A DNA stretch of 64,000 nt, from positions 49,475,662-49,539,661 of the forward strand of contig JALGQZ010000001.1 in NCBI GenBank assembly GCA_023105745.1. Direction: 5' to 3'. The position numbers and the translations under genes were made by a program. The notes beneath the pieces were generated by a model. The model worked only from the letters and a program-made list of their open reading frames with translations. It searched no databases and had not been told where the DNA came from. This stretch comes from Austropuccinia psidii. Its lineage: Eukaryota; Basidiomycota; Pucciniomycetes; Pucciniales; Sphaerophragmiaceae. Shown here one piece after another: positions 49,061-59,634 of this stretch; the stretch's first letter is position 1, and each line of letters begins with the position of its first letter.

Positions 49061-50173
49061 TGATCCTTTGAGATATGAGCAAATATCCCAAAAAGGTCAC
49101 AAAAAAACTTCCCAAAACTTATCTCAACAATAATAATTGAAGTTGTAATCTCCAAATAAGTAAAAATGCCATAAAAAGGCATACATTCATGATTTTCTCA
49201 GGAAACAATGAAGAAACATGTAGGATAAATTACACCATTGAAATCCCCATCAAAGACTATAAATATTAAATCTTTATTCAATATCTGTAAAACCAATACT
49301 TGCTGAGATGACCTAGATATATGCAATTTTTGGGTCAGCTCCTATATTCATGGGTTTTACCTCATAAGACTTGAATTACACATGATAAAAGGTTCATTCC
49401 AAAAGAACATTACCACAAAATAATTTGAAGGATAAGGATACAAACTTTTTTTTTCAATTCATAAAAATGTTTAAAACTCAAAAGAGGATAGTGGGCAAAA
49501 TAGAAATAGCTGTTGAGTACTTCAATTTAAAAGTGGTCCAAACTTCAGGAAAAAGGAGAAATTTGGATTTGAATAGCTCATATGTGAAGAATAATGTAAT
49601 TCCAGAATTTTATTCAAGGTAAATCCCCGTGAAATCATTTCTTTAAGTCTAAAATAGTAAATTTCAGCAGAAAAGATGAGTTACAAGAAAATCATCCAAA
49701 ATAGAGTTTTGATGATGTAGTGAAGTCCTCTTGGCAGCTTAGTAGGAAACACAAAGCTATCAGACTTAACTCATTTAATTTCTGTAGCGTGAATAACTGA
49801 AATGTTATTGATGATCAAGGTGTAGGTGTAAAAATGATCATTTATGATCATTACTTCTAATCTTAATTTAATTTTGACAGTTTGATAGAGATAAAACAGT
49901 TGTATATTAGAATGTTATGATGAGAACTACTACAATCCCGGATTATAAATAGTTTTCCAAGCTCATGATTTCATCAAATTAGAGTTACAGTGATGACACA
50001 AAAAATGACAGAATAATGAGATAAAGAGGTTCAATAATGATGTCAACATCACCAAAAATTAAAATGATGATCAGTTCCAGTGGATTCCATCAGTAAGAGT
50101 CTACTAGAAGCTTTCTGGTCACTAGAAAAAAGGATCTTTACTATGAAAGGACCTCTTCTTCCTCTTTTCCCCC
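49061..50173 (+). mobile_element. LTR family C fragment
   Basis: Begins TGATCCTTTGAGATATGAGC and follows LTR C to the CTCTTTTCCCC block, then stops at the E LTR of element 4 (50174). The rest presumably lies beyond element 4, outside the window. Confidence 0.7.
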
Positions 50174-51377
50174 TGTCAGGCTGAGTCTATATTGAAGCGG
50201 TAATAAGAGTATTTACAACTAGAATTATGACTGTGACACGTAGAAAATTGATTTAAAATAAGGGTATTTGGTTTTAAAAGATGATTTATAATATAATTAA
50301 GGGGTTCTACTATTGAATAATAGTGGTGGTGAGCGCTATTGAGAACCCAGGGTGCAATCTTACCAGTTGGGTTACTATAGTAAGAGTTACAATAATTAAA
50401 TATATAATTATACCTGTTTATTACCCAAGAGTAAAACTGTTTTTGACAGTTTACTACGTAGGGTATTCAAGAGCAGGATGAGGAGACAATCCTGGCTGTG
50501 AAAAGGCTCCTTTTTATCCTGAAATGGGGTGGAAAGGCTGCTAGACCTTTCCACATAGAGGAAGTGAAGATTTTTCACCTTCCTGGACAGGCTTGTGGTT
50601 TGCAAACAGCCTGTATGCCCTGTATTGGGCTCAGATGTGGGTTTGGAACCACATCTGGGCAGTTTTCACCAATACAGGGTGAAAATTTTCATCTGGGGAC
50701 CATACAGCCTGATTCTGCCGTGTATGACGTCTAGAATGCTGTAAAGGAACTGTATGGGTCCCCAGTATTGACTGAATTATCAGGCATTGAAGTCTAGTCA
50801 TGCTTCTTCATCTAATTGACACCTCATAATCAGGGTACAACTGTATCCTGTCATAATACAGCTGTATTAGCCATATTGTGGGATTGTAACCTTCAAATGG
50901 CTGTAACTCTGTCAGTATTTGAGATATCAAGCTCAACGTTGGTTCATTGGATAGCCCTGTATAAGCCCTACACAATGGTACCCAATTTGGTATGGTTATC
51001 ATTCAATATGACAAAGCTATCCCATGTACAAGTATTTTTGTACATATGTGTGGTTTGTGAAAAAAGCTGTATTAAGCTTGTTTTTCCCATAACTTCTGTT
51101 GTAGTTGAGCTATGAGGAAGTGAATGGCACCATCAGATAGCCCTGATTGCGCTCTTTCCAAAAAGACCCCACTTTAAGTATCTCACACTCAAACTGTAAA
51201 AGTTAGATGAGAGGTGAATGTTTTGTTCATCCTTATTTGGTCTGAATTTGACCATAACTCCAGTAATATTGGTGCTAGCTCAGCTTGGCTAGGACCATTG
51301 GATAGCCCTGGATTAGAGCTTCATTTTGAATACCCATTTGATGGGGTTAAGCCTCTTATTCTTCATTTTAGATGAGA
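50174..51377 (-). mobile_element. LTR family E, left part of element 4 3' LTR
   Basis: Aligns with the reverse complement of 25924-27354 from the TGTCAG end to ATTTTAGATGAGA. It contains the nested inverted repeats (50619-50694). Continues at 61477-61710 after element 3; joined, the sequence GATGAGAGGT matches the intact E copy. Confidence 0.8.
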
Positions 51378-53215
51378 TGTAAGGTGTGGATATTAAACTT
51401 TGATTAAAAATCAAGTACTTTTCCTGTCCTCAAAATTTGTATAAGGTAAAAATCAATTAAAAATAGTATGAAATATTATTTTTAAGAGAAAACACGCCAA
51501 TTTTATTGTTTATAACTTTATTAGTATAAAACAATAATATTATAAAAATTTATTGTTTTACCAACAATAAAAATTTATCCAAAAAATACTCTACAAGAGA
51601 TATTTTAAGGCTACAAAAGAAATTTCTTCAAGAGCAATTTCAATTGGAATTAATTGAGCAAAGAACTGCAAGCAATTAATTAAAGAACAAAGTCTTTAAA
51701 AAGAATATTAAAGAGAAAACACGCCCAAAAGTGACCAGAGTGAATTTAGAAACAAAGTGACAAAGTTTACAGTGATGAAAGATGCTTTAATTCACTTTTG
51801 GGGTGGTTCAGGGGTAAAAATGATTATAAGAGTTACAAATAATGATTATAATGATTTTTTCACGTGGTTAAAAGGATTAAAATGATTTAAAAGTGGTGGT
51901 TGGAATCTTTGATTGATTGGTTTAACAGTTTTAAACTAATTAATAAAAGGAAAAGATTCTAACATGAAGAGAAAAGTGGGGCAAAGAAGACATTCTTTTA
52001 TAGCCATCAATTGTCTTACTCCAAAAGTAAAATTTACTCTTGTCAGTCGTGAAAAACAGTCTGACAACAGAAAAGCCAATTATGGCATCATTTAACCCTG
52101 GTTTAGACCAAAAAGGGCTGGTTTAAGCCATTTTTAGCCATTTTTAGCCATTTTAGACCCTTAAATCAGCCATTACTATAGAAATACCAGGCCTAGAGCC
52201 TTCAAAACACGTCAGAATGTGTGTCAGAGGCATAGAAACCAGTTAAAACTGTTTTTATTATGATTGTTTTATCTTAAGGGTAGTTTTACCCTCTTGGCAA
52301 CAGCTAAAACTACCCCAGTTGGTATCAAAACCTCATCATCAATTGAGTCCACAGACCCTGTAACTCAATTCCAGGCCAAAAGTGATGAACTATTGCGTGA
52401 ATTTTGACAACCCACGCCTGTCAGAAAGGATTTTGGGGGTCTAGCTCCCCCTTAGAGCTGGAGTTCCTTTTCCCCCCCAAATTTAATCTTTCCAATTTAT
52501 TTTTCCTTTAATTCCTCATCATGTATTATACTTATAATTTACATATGTAATTCAATTCAATTTTACAGTACAATACAGTAACAATTGACACCTCATATGT
52601 AAATCAAAGTTCACTTATGTAATACACGCGCACATTTTGACATTTCAATTGAATTCAATTGAAAATACTTCAATTCCTCATAACTTCTAAACTAAACACA
52701 ACACCTCAATTTTAACACAAAAATTGATGGTTAACACCACATGTGTTGTGAATTAAATTAAGGTTTTGAGGATTTTCAACTTTTGTATTGAAAATACTAA
52801 AAACTTAATTTAAGCTTATTTAGAGTTGAGTTACAAGAATTTCACTCAGAGGTGACCCCACCTGTTTTTTTATGAGGAATCCAATGGTGAAATAAATTTT
52901 ATATGTTTATTTATTGGATAAAAAGCTATAATAAATTTTATTTAACTTTTTTCCAAATTTATTTATTTTTTCACAATTTTGTTAAAGTTTCATTTTTACT
53001 TACTTTTTTCAACTATAAATGTAATTTTATATTTACAAAATTTAATGTATTTTGTATTTTTAAATTATAATTAATCTTTTATTTTTAATATAATTTTATA
53101 TTTATATTTTGATTTTTATTTTAATAATATAAATAAATTTATTTTATTTATATTAATATGTTATTTTTTATATTTCTGGTCTTTTGGGTATATGAAATTA
53201 CCTCTAAGGCTCACA
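51378..53215 (-). mobile_element. LTR family A, 3' LTR of element 3
   Basis: 1838 bp, sense TGTGAGCC to CCTTACA. TATA box on the complement at 51995-52005 (GGCTATAAAAG), with a TTTTTAGCCA direct repeat unit about 130-160 bp upstream of it in the sense direction. Confidence 0.9.
51995..52005 (-). promoter_or_regulatory. LTR TATA box, element 3 (3' LTR copy)
   Basis: Sense GGCTATAAAAG, identical in the 5' LTR at 60251-60261, which is the copy that would drive the element. A pyrimidine-rich TCTTCTTTGCCCC follows. Confidence 0.55.
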
Positions 53216-53227
53216 TTCCCTCCCCCT
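53216..53227 (-). other. Polypurine tract of element 3
   Basis: Sense AGGGGGAGGGAA directly before the 3' LTR. Separated from the Gag-Pol stop by about ten bases. Confidence 0.7.
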
Positions 53228-53237
53228 AAAAAGAATA

Positions 53238-56200
53238 TTACTTTGTAATATTGGTGTTTCTAGTGTGTCTGAATCTCCTCAGGAGTTTGGTAGCTTCTGG
53301 TATATCTTTTTCTTCTAACCATTCATCTTCACAAGTTGGGTCACTGTACCTAACAAGGTATTCCCTTACTTTCTTGGTTCTTAATTTCCTTTCTTTAGGA
53401 ACTTTGGTTATTTTCTTAGTACCAGATGTCTCAATAGGAGGTATAACTTGGGGAACCTTATTCCTCAAGGGAAATTTCTCAGCATCACTAGATTTATATG
53501 GTTTTATCAAGCTCACTGGAAATGTAGGGTGCTTATTGCTAAGTTCTTCAGATAACTCTACTTCAACAGCATTTTCTCCATGGAGGGCCTTAATCACAAA
53601 AGGTCCTGCAAAGGAGTCTTTCGGCTTTTTACATCCTTTGATGTTATTGAAGTTAGTGGTGGATACAAGAACTAGGTCCCCCACTTTGAAATCTGGAGTT
53701 GCATGAGATTTATCCCATTTGTCTTTAGCATATGCAAAAGAGTCCTCCATGCACCTTACTGCATGCTTTCTAGCTTTGTCTAGCATTCCTTTGAAGCTAG
53801 CAGCTGTGGGATGTATTTCAATTAAGTCTTTCCTCAAGGAGTCTTGGGGTGACTTGGGGTTCCATCCTTTTTCTAGAACAGCAGGAGGCTGATTGGTACT
53901 AGCATGGATTGATGTTTTATATGCTAATTCCAGTGCTGGTAACAGAGTACACCAATCATGGGTAAATCCATCACAATCTTTGAATTCAAGGCCATATGCA
54001 CAAAATCTTCTCACCATGTCCTCTAAGGTTTGGATCATTCTTTCAGCCAGGCCATCAGTTTGTGGGTGGTAGGCTGTAGAGAAAGACAGTTTAGTGCCAA
54101 ATAATTGGCGAAGATTTGTCCATAGTGCTGAAGTGAATTTGGGATCTCTATCACTGATGATATTTGTAAATATCCCAGTCCATGACACTACTCTATTCCA
54201 TATCAGAAGAGCTGTATCCATGGCTGTATCATCTTTGTGACATGGTAAAAAGATTGGAGTTTTACTGAATCTGTCCACAATTACTAGGCAAGCATTATAG
54301 CTCCTGTCACCTCCTGGTGGTAGGCCAGTTACCCAATCCATATGGACAATTTCCCAAGGTCTGTTTGGTTCTTGGATTTTCATCATATTTCCAAGTCTTT
54401 TGCCAGTGGATTTATTTGCCTTTTGGCATCTGTCACAGGTTTTGCAATACTCTGCAACATCTTTTTGCCGCATTGGCCACCATATGCAGGTCTTCACTTT
54501 CTCTCTTGTTCTGTCTTCAGAAAGATGTCCTGAAAAGGGACTATCATGGCATTCTTTCAGTACAAGATTGATTAATGACCTTTCTACAACTGTCATGACA
54601 CATGTGTGCTTGGTTCTGTGGTAAATTATACCATCCAGTAGGTGAAATCTTCCTTCATTATAAGATTTTCTCCATACTTCATCCAAGGCATGTATTAGAG
54701 AGTTGTCTTTACAGTCTTTGTTAAGTAATTGGCATAAGATGCTACAATTCTTATATTGAGTGTAACTATTTCTGACTTCTTCAAAGAAGGTGGTGTTCAA
54801 GTCTGTAACACTTATTCCTTCTATTGGAATTTGTGGTGAAGCTTCTTCTGGAACATAAGCAGGATTATCAATGTTATTTGGTAATGGCCATCTGCTTAGT
54901 CCATCTGCATTCTTATGAATATTCCCATCCTTATGAACAATAGTCATATTGCCTCTGTATTCTTGTATGGCTATCTGCCATCTGAGCATGTGTCTGTTAG
55001 GTGTTTTCATGTTCAAAAGTGATTTCACAGCTGTACAATCTGTTATTACTTCAAAAACACATCCCTCTAAGAAATAGTTCAATTTCTCCAAGGCCCAGAC
55101 AAGGCATAGAAATTCCATTTGACTTGCTCCAAATCTGGCTTCAGTTGGTTTGATTTGCCTGGATATGAAACATATTGGTCCTTCTACAGGTTTGTCATTT
55201 ATGATCTGAACTTGGTGAAGTGCAGCACCTAGTCCATCCCCTGATGCATCAATATACAGTTTGAAAGGTAATTTAAAGTCTGGCATCAGTAAGAGTGGAG
55301 CAGTGGTCAATGCTTCTCTTAGAGATTCAAAAGCTTTGACTCTGTCAACAGTCATCTCAAATACTGTGTCTTTGTCACACAACTTATAAAGTGGTCTTGC
55401 TATGGATGCAAAGTCTTTAATGTGTTGCCTGTAATATCCTGCAAAACCCAAGAATGACTGAATTTCCTTCTCATTCTGAGGCATGGGTTTTAACAATACT
55501 GCTGCAACTTTATTTTTATCAATTCCAAGGGACAAACCAGATACAACATGTCCTAGTGCCTTAAGTTCTTTAAATCCAAAATGACATTTCTTCAAGGAGA
55601 TTTTCATGTTTACTGATTGGATTTTTGTCAAAACTCTTGATAATCTGTACATGTGCTCCTCCCAAGTCTTTGAACAGATAATAATGTCATCAATGTAAAT
55701 GATTAACCATCCCTCTGAGAGTTCTTCAGGGAAGATTTCATTCATCATTCTTTGGAAGTGTGAAGGTGCATTTTTGATACCAAAGGGCATCCTTAAGTAT
55801 TCATACACTCCACAATGAACAATAATTCTCAAGTATTTTCTTGCTCTTGGTGTTACCACATTTTGATGGAATCCTTTAAGGGCATCCATAGTGGTTATAT
55901 ACACTGCTTGAGATATTTGAGTAAGGGCAATTTGGATTTTTGGTATTGGGTATCTGTCTGGAACAGTGTAAGTGTTCAGAGCTCTAAAGTCCCCAACCAT
56001 TCTGGATTTTCCATTATGCCACGCCACTATGACTGGTGTAGTTATTTCTACTTCCTCATTGTGGCCTACTTTTCTTATTACACCAAGGTCTAGAAGTTCT
56101 TTGATATGAATTTCTAGAGCTTCTCTTGATTTTGGACTTGCTGGATAAGCAGGTCTTCTCAAAAGCGGTGGATAAGGTCTCTCAATGTTAAGAATGATGT

Positions 56201-59162
56201 CAACTTCATGACCAATAATTGCTCCCAGAGGTTCTTTGTCTGTAGCAAATGCTCCTTTGTGGTCATACAAAAGGGAAGAAAGTTCATTTTCTTGTTTATC
56301 AGTCAGATGAAGGCTTATCTCAGCCTCATTTAACTGTTCAGACTTGAATTTTTCTAACTCTAAGTTGACTGGTGATACTTTGTTTACTGTAATTTGTCTT
56401 TTAAATGGTAAAAAGGCAAATTTCTGGCGCTTATTGTCCCCAATTGTAAAGTATCTGTCTTTGTTATTATGTAAATCTATCCCATACATGATCAAATAGT
56501 CATTTCCCAATATAAAATGGGTACTAGAGCAATTTTCCATAACAACAAATTCAACTGTGATCCTTGAATTCCCATTTATGTGTGGGAATATGACATTGGT
56601 CTCAAAGATTCCCAATGCTTTCATTGGATTACTTGCACTGTTGAATTTTATACCATCAATTGGTAACAATTGGTCTTCAAAATTTGGCACACAAGTCTTA
56701 AGAAAGGATTTTCCAACACAAGAGCAGAAGGCTCCTGGGTCAAGCAAAAGTTTGGTGGGCTTGTTGTCAATTACCACTTCTGTTATACAGGAGTTACCAG
56801 CTGTATAACCTTTTCCTCTGTTTGGTTTTGTCTTCATAAGTTGTGCATCTTGAACTTTTGATAAATCAACTTGACCATTGCTCAATTGTGGTAAGTGGGA
56901 ATAAGATTCCATGATGTCAAAAGTGGCATTGATATTTTCTATATCTTTTGAAGATTCAGAAAATATGGATGACTTATCATCTGAATTGTCTTCAATTATG
57001 TCTTCTTTTTCAACATCTGGTTCCTTTTCCATGTCAATTTCATTGATTTTCCCCCTTTTTGGACATGTATTGGCTAAATGGGTGGTGCTTTGGCAAATAT
57101 GGCATTTTCTGACTGTATCTGCAGACTCATATTTAATATTACCAGAATTTTCTTTGGGGCTTTTGTCCACAGAATCTTTCCAAGGTGTGTTAAACCTTGT
57201 TTTGAGATTCACCCTACTAGAACCAATTTTGGTTCTGGTGGTTACTTCTTCTAGTATATTGATAATATCTTCTGCTGAAGATTGTTCAGTAGTCCTGCTT
57301 TTGACAGCATGCTCTAAGTCACCTCCACATTGTCTCAGAATTTTTCTATGGATCATAAATTCTGACATGTCAGGATATAATGCTGTTAATCTGTCCTTTT
57401 GTTGGCAAAACCATGGTAAAGCTTTGTCTTTATCGGCATTGAAGTTGGCAGATTCAAAGGCTATTTCAACTTTAAACCTCCAAGCATCATTTGCCCATTT
57501 GTTGATGATTTGCGTTTTCCACCAAGTCCAACTCTGGTGTCCATTTGCTTGTCTTATTTTGATGTACCATCTGTGAGCTGATCTGGTAAACAAGGTGTTA
57601 AACCTGGCTGTTACCAATCTGTCTGGTAATTCAAAATCCTCTTTGATCATGTCAATACCTCTAATGAATTCCATATGGTCATACTCTCCTTCACCACTGA
57701 AGTGAGGCCATTCTTTAAGTTTTGGAACTTCTTTCAAGAGTGCTTGGCCCATTGATGGTTCCAAGTTATGAAAAGAAGTGGATAATTCATTTTTTAATTG
57801 TGAATTATCAGGATCCAATACTTGTGGATTTGGATCTCTTGTGCCCTCATTTTGATTTAGAGGTGTAGACATTCTTGGTAAGGTGTTCAGTATTTGTTCA
57901 ATGTCATTCATTTTACTGTTGCTACACCTTTGGGAATTTCTGTATTCATGTTGGAAGCTTTGTATTAAATTTATTACTTCAATTTTATACATGTCTTCCT
58001 TATGTGTCAGTTCTTGCCATAACTCTGTCTGTCTTGTATTATCAGCAGTGACTTGATTCAATTTCATTGATAATTTTGATACTTCTTCTTGTGAAGCATC
58101 AAAACACTTTTTGAAGGCAATGGTATATGTCTTTACTTCAGTAAATGAATTTGAAATGTCATCAAGGACTTTCTTGTTATCTGTTTTGATAATATTTATG
58201 GCTTGTTTAATTCTTGTTTCAATCATGTCATCAATATTGAATTTAGAATATTTATCTGTTAATTCTTTAATAATGGCAGATTGTTCATTTATTTTAATGT
58301 TAGAAGAATTGTCATTATTAGAATTTTTAATTGTTCTTAAAACTTTTTCAAAACACATAAGTGTTTCATTAATTTGGCACAGACTCAGGTTGTTTGTTTT
58401 AATGTTGTTACAAATGGTGTCATTTATATCAGAAAGATGTTTTTTCACGTCATTTATAGCATTATACAACTCTGGGATGGAATCAAATATGTCAGAAATC
58501 ATTTCTGGAACCTTAATCTGGCTTCCTCCTTCTTCTGCAATTCCATCATGGTTCTGGCCATCTGAAATACATTTTCCATGGCATCCTGCTGAATCTTTGG
58601 GATTCTGTAGCCCTGGCTGTAAGGTTTTGGGGCTGGTTCCTTCCCTTTGCCCTTGTTTGGAGTTTGTGGCTGCTTTTTCACGTTGGAATTGCTGCTGCTG
58701 GCCACTGGGGCTGTTTTTGGCACTGGTTTGGGTGGTGGAGGGTTGTTTTTCCTCCATTCTAGTGTCAAAAGCATCATGTTTTTCTTCTCCATCAATGGAT
58801 GCCATCCATTGAGCAATTTGCAAGTGTTGGGATGGCCCAAGAATTTTCTTACTGTCAGGTAAGAATTCATGCAATTCTTCCACAGGTCTGCAAGGATCTG
58901 GTACTCTTCGAATTGAAGTGCATTGTTGTATGCACTGTGGCTGGCTTTGTATATGTCCACAGAGGCTTGTTGTGGCGGTGTCAGCTCTTTTTGAAGGTAA
59001 AATGGTATTATCAGCTTCAGAATGACCCATTTTAGTCGTTTGGAAGTCATCAACTGACCCTTTTCCTTCTGTGCCTGGTTGGCCTCTGCCATAATCACGT
59101 CTATTACCTTTTTGGGAGCTGCTTGAGGGGTTGTAGCTGGCTCCTGACCTGGTTGAAGGCAT
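53238..59162 (-). CDS. Element 3 Gag-Pol polyprotein (open frame of 1974 codons)
   Basis: Unbroken frame with all Ty3/gypsy chromovirus domains. Residues ~221-440 coiled-coil-like Gag; ~475-650 capsid; CCHC knuckle 687-700 ([14 protein letters not shown]); protease with DPG at 808-810 (normally DTG or DSG) and ILGNDYL near 884; reverse transcriptase ~1000-1180 with YIDD at 1156-1159; RNase H from Asp1305 to NADGLSR near 1420; integrase zinc region from His1539; catalytic Asp1609, Asp1671, Glu1707 (D-D-35-E spacing); GPF module near 1852; chromodomain ~1925-1968. I doubt the first 220 residues: there the conserved protein lies in another frame (ORF1, 59410-58499), and Met221 (58502-58500) overlaps the ORF1 stop as ATGA. 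A mature Gag-Pol of 1754 residues is my preferred reading. Confidence 0.93.
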   Translation of the reverse strand: MPSTRSGASYNPSSSSQKGNRRDYGRGQPGTEGKGSVDDFQTTKMGHSEADNTILPSKRADTATTSLCGHIQSQPQCIQQCTSIRRVPDPCRPVEELHEFLPDSKKILGPSQHLQIAQWMASIDGEEKHDAFDTRMEEKQPSTTQTSAKNSPSGQQQQFQREKAATNSKQGQREGTSPKTLQPGLQNPKDSAGCHGKCISDGQNHDGIAEEGGSQIKVPEMISDIFDSIPELYNAINDVKKHLSDINDTICNNIKTNNLSLCQINETLMCFEKVLRTIKNSNNDNSSNIKINEQSAIIKELTDKYSKFNIDDMIETRIKQAINIIKTDNKKVLDDISNSFTEVKTYTIAFKKCFDASQEEVSKLSMKLNQVTADNTRQTELWQELTHKEDMYKIEVINLIQSFQHEYRNSQRCSNSKMNDIEQILNTLPRMSTPLNQNEGTRDPNPQVLDPDNSQLKNELSTSFHNLEPSMGQALLKEVPKLKEWPHFSGEGEYDHMEFIRGIDMIKEDFELPDRLVTARFNTLFTRSAHRWYIKIRQANGHQSWTWWKTQIINKWANDAWRFKVEIAFESANFNADKDKALPWFCQQKDRLTALYPDMSEFMIHRKILRQCGGDLEHAVKSRTTEQSSAEDIINILEEVTTRTKIGSSRVNLKTRFNTPWKDSVDKSPKENSGNIKYESADTVRKCHICQSTTHLANTCPKRGKINEIDMEKEPDVEKEDIIEDNSDDKSSIFSESSKDIENINATFDIMESYSHLPQLSNGQVDLSKVQDAQLMKTKPNRGKGYTAGNSCITEVVIDNKPTKLLLDPGAFCSCVGKSFLKTCVPNFEDQLLPIDGIKFNSASNPMKALGIFETNVIFPHINGNSRITVEFVVMENCSSTHFILGNDYLIMYGIDLHNNKDRYFTIGDNKRQKFAFLPFKRQITVNKVSPVNLELEKFKSEQLNEAEISLHLTDKQENELSSLLYDHKGAFATDKEPLGAIIGHEVDIILNIERPYPPLLRRPAYPASPKSREALEIHIKELLDLGVIRKVGHNEEVEITTPVIVAWHNGKSRMVGDFRALNTYTVPDRYPIPKIQIALTQISQAVYITTMDALKGFHQNVVTPRARKYLRIIVHCGVYEYLRMPFGIKNAPSHFQRMMNEIFPEELSEGWLIIYIDDIIICSKTWEEHMYRLSRVLTKIQSVNMKISLKKCHFGFKELKALGHVVSGLSLGIDKNKVAAVLLKPMPQNEKEIQSFLGFAGYYRQHIKDFASIARPLYKLCDKDTVFEMTVDRVKAFESLREALTTAPLLLMPDFKLPFKLYIDASGDGLGAALHQVQIINDKPVEGPICFISRQIKPTEARFGASQMEFLCLVWALEKLNYFLEGCVFEVITDCTAVKSLLNMKTPNRHMLRWQIAIQEYRGNMTIVHKDGNIHKNADGLSRWPLPNNIDNPAYVPEEASPQIPIEGISVTDLNTTFFEEVRNSYTQYKNCSILCQLLNKDCKDNSLIHALDEVWRKSYNEGRFHLLDGIIYHRTKHTCVMTVVERSLINLVLKECHDSPFSGHLSEDRTREKVKTCIWWPMRQKDVAEYCKTCDRCQKANKSTGKRLGNMMKIQEPNRPWEIVHMDWVTGLPPGGDRSYNACLVIVDRFSKTPIFLPCHKDDTAMDTALLIWNRVVSWTGIFTNIISDRDPKFTSALWTNLRQLFGTKLSFSTAYHPQTDGLAERMIQTLEDMVRRFCAYGLEFKDCDGFTHDWCTLLPALELAYKTSIHASTNQPPAVLEKGWNPKSPQDSLRKDLIEIHPTAASFKGMLDKARKHAVRCMEDSFAYAKDKWDKSHATPDFKVGDLVLVSTTNFNNIKGCKKPKDSFAGPFVIKALHGENAVEVELSEELSNKHPTFPVSLIKPYKSSDAEKFPLRNKVPQVIPPIETSGTKKITKVPKERKLRTKKVREYLVRYSDPTCEDEWLEEKDIPEATKLLRRFRHTRNTNITK

Positions 59163-59410
59163 AATTATGGTTAAAAAGGCTTAAAATAGTATTTTTACGT
59201 CAAAAAACTTACTATTGGCCAAATTTTTAGCTTTCTGAAGGGTATTACTTATGTCCAAGTTAATTAATTCAGAAGATATTGGTTCAGGTTGGTTATTTTG
59301 AGTCACAATAACAGTACTATTATGATCAGAATTAACAGTACTGGCAGGGATAATGCTGGTTACTGTTGAGGCTGTTTCAATGTTTTCTTGTCTTACCACG
59401 TTGTCAGACA
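58499..59410 (-). CDS. Element 3 ORF1, predicted three-exon protein overlapping Gag frame
   Basis: Exons 59410-59213, 59148-59059 and 58986-58499. Intron 1 (59212-59149) is GTAAGT to ACCAG; intron 2 (59058-58987, 72 nt) is GTCAGT to AAAAAG. All phase 1; the joined frame has no stop until TGA 58501-58499 and would give about 258 residues if the first codon is an ATG completed by splicing (exon a begins TG). Conserved with elements 1 and 2: [25 protein letters not shown], then [14 protein letters not shown] and MARTMME near the end. The middle is rich in Pro, Lys and Gln, suggesting RNA binding. No known domain; Gag-like or accessory protein is a guess. Keeping intron 2 unspliced also keeps this copy open, and the alternative start is the Met at 59098. 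Confidence 0.6.
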
Positions 59411-59612
59411 CTAAAATTAATGAAAAAGCCAATTTATTAAGTAAAAAAAGGTTATTTCAAAAAGAAATAAAAATATAAGCCTCACTTATAATATGAAAAA
59501 AAGTTATTTTTTATGGATTTTTTGAATTATAAGTATTTTTTATATGTTTTTTAAATTTTTCAATATAAGAAAAAAAGATTAAAAAAGAGTAAAAAAATAT
59601 GTCACAGGTAAA

Positions 59613-59632
59613 ATATCACGGCTGGGCCCCCA
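59613..59632 (-). other. Primer-binding site of element 3
   Basis: Sense TGGGGGCCCAGCCGTGATAT, two bases after the 5' LTR. Same start and general sequence as in elements 1 and 2. Confidence 0.65.
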
Positions 59633-59634
59633 AA

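Noticed and set aside
56911..58812. Long plus-strand open frames (221 codons at 56911, 233 at 58111) opposite Gag-Pol
   Set aside because: They are antisense to the capsid and coiled-coil regions of an intact Gag, have no domain marks, and follow from the base composition of that gene.
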